This document shows positions 61,877-64,000 of a stretch of 64,000 nucleotides of DNA, in pieces. The position numbers and the translations under genes were made by a program. The notes under the pieces are model-generated. The model did not search any database. It saw only the letters and a list, made by a program, of their open reading frames with translations, and was not told the origin of the DNA. Within the stretch, counting starts at the first letter, position 1, and each line of letters begins with the position of its first letter. The DNA is taken from NCBI GenBank assembly GCA_036877525.1, contig JAZGTH010000032.1:2818001-2882000 (forward strand), read 5' to 3'. This DNA comes from Chromobotia macracanthus. Lineage: Eukaryota; Chordata; Actinopteri; Cypriniformes; Botiidae.

Positions 61877-61934
61877 TCAAACATCTCACAACAAAAAACA
61901 TTGTATGCCTTTTGCTTTAACAGTCAGTGAGACA
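61877..61934 (+). repeat. Dispersed repeat copy 2
   Basis: Second copy of the sequence at 60261-60321, in the same orientation 1.6 kb away, without the adjoining 43-bp arm. Confidence 0.6.
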
Positions 61935-62035
61935 GTGTGCAATGTTCCAAAATTCTCCTAATTTTCCCGTTCTGAAATCAGGACCTCAACCCCAATCTTG
62001 GTCAAAGCTATACAGTAAGAATATAGAACTGATTT

Positions 62036-62173
62036 CCCTTTATGTCAGGTGATAAATGTTGGGCTGCCACAGCTGGCTGAGTGATGTCTGCATGGATCAG
62101 CAATGTCATCTCGACTCATTGCAGCATGACTACCAAACTACAGATGGCTTGCTTGCTCACCTGACATAAAGGG
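62036..62173. repeat. Perfect 17-bp inverted repeat with 104-bp spacer
   Basis: CCCTTTATGTCAGGTGA (62036-62052) and its exact reverse complement (62157-62173) flank non-AT-rich sequence containing CCACAGCTGGCTGAGTGATG. It could be a small foldback element or a structured transcript part. Confidence 0.85.
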
Positions 62174-62580
62174 TAAGGAGAAACTATTCAAGTCAACAAA
62201 AATGACCATATAATATTTTCTTGTATTGTACATTCCTGACCTTACAGTGCATGATACAGTGTACTTTTATACAAATAAAAATATTCACCTTAAACTTTTT
62301 CCAGCTTTAATACAAAATCACCAATCTCTCTTATTTTATCACCCCCTCCCCTTCAGCCAGCTGGTTTTATTCTGGTGTCACACCCATTTATTCTGGTGTC
62401 ATGCCCATTCATGACCTAATGTATTATTGATTGTTAAAATCAAACCCCATGTTACATTTTTTAATTGAATAATACATAGCAGTTCTAAAATTATGCCTTA
62501 ATATGGCATAATTTTAATATCTACATACAGACATGTTTGTAGACCCCTAGTGAGCAGTAGGGGGATAAACCAGACATCTC

Positions 62581-62700
62581 CTCATGATACGATATGGTAT
62601 CGATTCTCTCATACAGTGATACGATATTTGCAGATACCTAAAAAAATCAGCAATACAATTAATTCAGGGGTATATTGATCGATTTTTCAATATGTAGATA
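62581..62700. repeat. ATGATACGATAT-type dispersed repeat fragment
   Basis: ATGATACGATATGGTATCGA, GTGATACGATATTTGCAGAT and TATTGATCGATTTTTCAATA resemble the ATCGATAC-rich repeats of fish genomes. Limits are approximate. Confidence 0.4.
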
Positions 62701-64000
62701 TTATGTGACTAGTTTACATAGCAAGTTACATTTTTATTCTCACAAATGCAACAAAAACACATAACATGAATGTTTAATTAAACTTTGAAAATTGCACATC
62801 CAGTTTCCCAGTTGGGACAATTACAACAAAAAATACACTTTAGTTTATATTTTTTAAATGAAGAAAAATAAATAATGGCCACATGATTTGAGGTGACAGT
62901 GACTGTATTTCGTCAGCCAAAGTGCTTTCTTCAATCCATTTTTTTTAACCATTACATTTTATTTCCTGATTATTTTTGTTGATTTCTTTGTCTGCTTATC
63001 TATTTTCCCAAATACAAAATATATCCATACACACGATGTGCGTCCAACAGCAGACACAAAATCTGTGTCTGTCGTTTCACTGCTACCACTATTTCATTTT
63101 CGTCACAGACAGTATTCTAACCAAAAACCTTATAGCTGCTTGCGCACCTGGTAGTTCTTGGAAATAAATTATAGGATCCCCGAGAACCATTAGTTCTCCT
63201 AGTACATTCTCCTGGTTGCATGCACACAAAGTAGGAACTCCGGCTGGTTGACAGCGACGTTGTTTAACCCGTGTATCAACTAAATGGCCGCGATAAAATA
63301 ACGAAAACCTTTCAAGAATGGAAAAACCCCAAAGAAAGTACATACCAAGTGTTTTTCATACAAAAGTATTAACAGTTGTTGTGAAATGATCACAGATATT
63401 ATTAATACTGGCGAGCATCATATGTAAATGGCCGCAGCATTCATGAATACAAACAGAAATCTTCCCCAGACAATATGCTTTTCTCCTCATAATTTACATT
63501 CATAAATATGTTCATTCAAAAATTCATTCATATATCAATACTATTATTATGTTTTTGGACTAAAAGTGCAAATGGATGTTATATTTGAGAATGCTTGAAA
63601 TGGACAATTGTCCAGCATGATCCTGACTGGATTCAGGACTGACGCAGTTTTATAATAAAGGTATTATGTGCCATTAATGTTTGTATGTTTATGTCTTGTA
63701 ACACCTCTTGTAAAATGTTTTTGGAGTAAATATAAGTTGAGAGCCTGTATTGCGTATGCAGTTCATTTAATCAACATACACTGTCATCACTGACAGTTAC
63801 TTTTTTAGACCCTACTCTGAAGTAGGCACTAATTCAGTTCCCCTTAAAAGCTACAAAAATAGTTTATTACATGTTTAGTTTGGTAAAATATATAAAAAAA
63901 TCTATTCCCAGCATGCAATCCTACAGCTGTGACAGCACCCAGTATGAACTAAAACATGAGTATTTTGTCCCAATTCAAATAACTAACTGTCCTAGACATG

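Larger units (their letters stand above)
39404..64000 (-). other. Probable 5' intron of LDLRAD4 (LDLa isoform)
   Basis: No coding exon could be supported in these 24.6 kb. A first coding exon of about 13 residues starting MPEAG-like (as I recall from human) was sought on the - strand with a phase-1 donor and not seen, so it is probably beyond the right edge. The region holds palindromes, SINE-like pieces and several dispersed repeats listed separately. It could instead contain unrecognised 5' untranslated exons. Confidence 0.55.

Noticed and set aside
1..64000. CRISPR arrays, bacterial operons, rRNA genes or integrated viruses
   Set aside because: No regularly spaced direct repeats, no rRNA-like sequence and no viral genes were seen; exon-intron structure shows nuclear vertebrate DNA.

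Overview
This is vertebrate, almost certainly teleost fish, DNA. It is AT-rich and gene-poor, with short exons in long introns, many microsatellites, and fragments of dispersed repeats typical of fish genomes (Tc1/mariner relics, tRNA-derived SINE-like pieces, small inverted-repeat elements). The species cannot be read from the sequence. Nothing bacterial, viral or CRISPR-like is present.

Only two protein-coding genes can be supported, arranged tail to tail. On the left, on the + strand, is FAM210A, complete in its coding part: three coding exons at 1574-1932, 3587-3698 and 4083-4349, giving a 245-residue mitochondrial DUF1279 membrane protein. From about 5.3 to 7.9 kb lies intergenic, repeat-bearing DNA. 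Everything to the right is LDLRAD4 on the - strand, read from high to low coordinates: an LDL-receptor class A exon (39266-39403), an alternative first exon in a CpG-rich promoter (25568-25679), the transmembrane exon (12063-12217), a 54-nt in-frame cassette exon (11655-11708) and the large terminal coding exon (10673-11203). Splice phases join cleanly through these exons. The first coding exon of the LDLa isoform was not found and probably lies beyond the right edge, so 39.4-64 kb is read as its 5' intron. The convergent FAM210A/LDLRAD4 pair matches the human 18p11.21 order, which predicts RNMT just off the left edge.

The two proteins are not known to act together. FAM210A supports mitochondrial translation. 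LDLRAD4 is an endosomal membrane protein that dampens TGF-beta signalling by binding SMAD2/3 and recruiting NEDD4-family ligases. The conserved features here (SMAD-interaction PPNR, PPTY, a variant LPPY) fit that role.

The points most worth a second look are: the LDLRAD4 isoform architecture, including an unexplained candidate 83-nt exon at 14410-14492; the LPPY variant of the first PY motif; a four-copy 11-residue repeat at the FAM210A C-terminus; a 59-bp-arm near-perfect palindrome at 40891-41018; and a perfect 43-bp inverted repeat at 60322-60553. I saw no convincing sign of a wholly new biological system.
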